Shown one piece after another: positions 63,157-64,000 of a stretch of 64,000 nucleotides of DNA; within the stretch, counting starts at the first letter, position 1; each line of letters opens with the position of its first letter. The stretch is taken from positions 38,375 through 102,374 of the forward strand of contig NZ_RQFA01000008.1 of assembly GCF_004770155.1 (NCBI RefSeq). The letters run 5' to 3'. The position numbers and the translations under genes were made by a program. The stretch is from Leptospira gomenensis (GTDB lineage Bacteria > Spirochaetota > Leptospiria > Leptospirales > Leptospiraceae). The notes beneath the pieces were generated by a model. It saw only the letters and a program-made list of their open reading frames with translations. It did not search any database and had not been told where the DNA came from.

Positions 63157-64000
63157 AAAAAAACTCCAGATGCGTCTAAGTTTCCCGTTACGAATTGCAT
63201 CGGGTGATTCGCTTAGGTTGAAAAAGGATAGAATTCTGAATATCTAAATTAGGGATCTGTTGGTTCTTCTTTTTTATTTTTCAGAAAAGAATATTTTCGA
63301 AACCGTCTCCTTTTTTCGACTGAAAACGAAATCGGTTTTTTTCGGAATGAAAACGGCGAAGATCGTTTTTGTGTTGCGGACGTTTTTATTTCTGAACGGT
63401 CGAATCGATTCTCTCAAACGATTCGACCGGTGTGACCGCGTCTATAGATACTCCCGAGAAAAAAGTGTTCCTCTGCTTTGATATGTGGGAAGACGGAGTC
63501 GTGAATTAGAAATTGGGCGAATAATGGTATATATAGATTTCGTCTGGGAAAGGATTTTTCCGAGTTTGCGGGAACTCACATAGGAAAGAGATCGCACGGG
63601 TACAAGTAAGATGAGTGATATCGGTGAGGGATATTAATCTTGCTTTCAATTTCAAGTTTTCGTAAAGAATGAGGCCTCTTTTTCTGAGATTCATGAGGAT
63701 GTCGGGAGAATAGGCTTTTTGTTAAAGTTAAGAGTTGTAGATAGGCAGAGTGATTTCTCTCTTTAAGTAAGATTTCGTGTGAGTTCCCACAGAAGTTTTA
63801 CCGACAAAGGAGAGGCTCGTGTTTGGGAGAAGTGGCTTACTATTTACTCAGGCCGCAAACGGAGCGTAGGAAGAGCGCACGTGACACGAGCAAGAGGATG
63901 ATTGTCGGCAATAAAAAAGCCCGGCGAAACCGGGCCTTAGAAGGGATATTGTTGAAAACAGAAAAAGTAGCGTGACCTAACACCCCGGATCCTTCCTTGC
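63157..64000. other. Gene-poor right end
   Basis: 844 bp with no supported gene. Only short frames without ribosome sites. A terminator for a minus-strand gene beyond the window lies at 63918-63936, and about 64 bp of probable minus-strand transcript (to 64000) run off the edge; I cannot identify it. Confidence 0.5.
63918..63936 (-). terminator. Intrinsic terminator of a gene beyond the right edge
   Basis: GCCCGG (63919-63924) / CCGGGC (63930-63935) with a CGAAA loop, followed on the minus strand by TTTTTT. It must end a transcript entering from the right. Confidence 0.8.

Noticed and set aside
63960..64000. Piece of SRP RNA or another stable RNA at the right edge
   Set aside because: GGAAGGA-like sequence is suggestive, but the order of conserved bases does not match the SRP RNA core and too little is visible.

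Overview
The window looks like chromosomal DNA of a spirochaete of the genus Leptospira. The pointers are a FecR-domain lipoprotein closely resembling LipL45, two genes of the Leptospira-typical DUF1574 family, spirochaete-style loose lipoboxes, flagellar genes, and many secreted or lipoprotein hypotheticals. By eye the base composition is in the mid-forties percent GC, above that of L. interrogans. A LipL45-like protein favours the pathogen-related part of the genus, but the species cannot be fixed from sequence alone. No insertion sequence, prophage, CRISPR array, rRNA or tRNA gene was recognised.

Layout. 0-8 kb: the 3' part of a PcrA/UvrD helicase, a small secreted protein, a CysQ-type phosphatase, a GT4 glycosyltransferase, a TlpA-like thioredoxin lipoprotein and a long-chain acyl-CoA synthetase. 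8-16.5 kb: PTS enzyme I, LpxC, an SDR, three tandem AIM24-family genes, two small exported proteins and a radical SAM protein with an unusual CX8CX2C cluster. 16.5-25 kb: a PQQ-type sugar dehydrogenase, the LipL45-like lipoprotein, lipoyl synthase, an RsuA/RluB-type pseudouridine synthase, a first MBOAT-DUF1574 pair and a small transaldolase. 25-31.4 kb: a purN-purH operon with two extra genes, a flagellar cluster (fliS, an FlgN-like coiled-coil gene, a J-domain gene) and an HNH nuclease with a lipoprotein gene. 31.4-41.3 kb: DedA, dGTPase, two tandem NxG-repeat lipoproteins, a cysteine-desulfurase-like enzyme, TPR proteins, a LolA/LolB-like lipoprotein and an enoyl-CoA hydratase family protein.

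41.3-54.9 kb: a 19-bp tandem repeat, an alkyl-DHAP-synthase-like flavoenzyme, a SpoIIE-type phosphatase, GlpD, a TetR regulator, an Mpo1-like protein, a voltage-sensor-like membrane protein, a YacP-type nuclease, a second MBOAT-DUF1574 pair, a SUFU-domain protein, a sirtuin and a DJ-1/PfpI protein. 54.8-64 kb: a GT2-GtrA fusion, a PHP-domain protein, an 859-bp gap with degenerate repeats, a LysM-FecR protein overlapping an OmpL47-like protein, a chemotaxis receptor, a secreted protein and a gene-poor right end.

How the genes fit together: most of the window is housekeeping (purines, lipoate, lipid A, fatty acids, glycerol phosphate, redox) interleaved with envelope functions. The parts most worth following up are the duplicated MBOAT-DUF1574 cassettes (probably glycan O-acylation), the NxG-repeat lipoprotein pair with a palindrome inside its promoter, the SD-enclosing hairpin before the secreted protein at 14.2 kb, and the tandem repeats.
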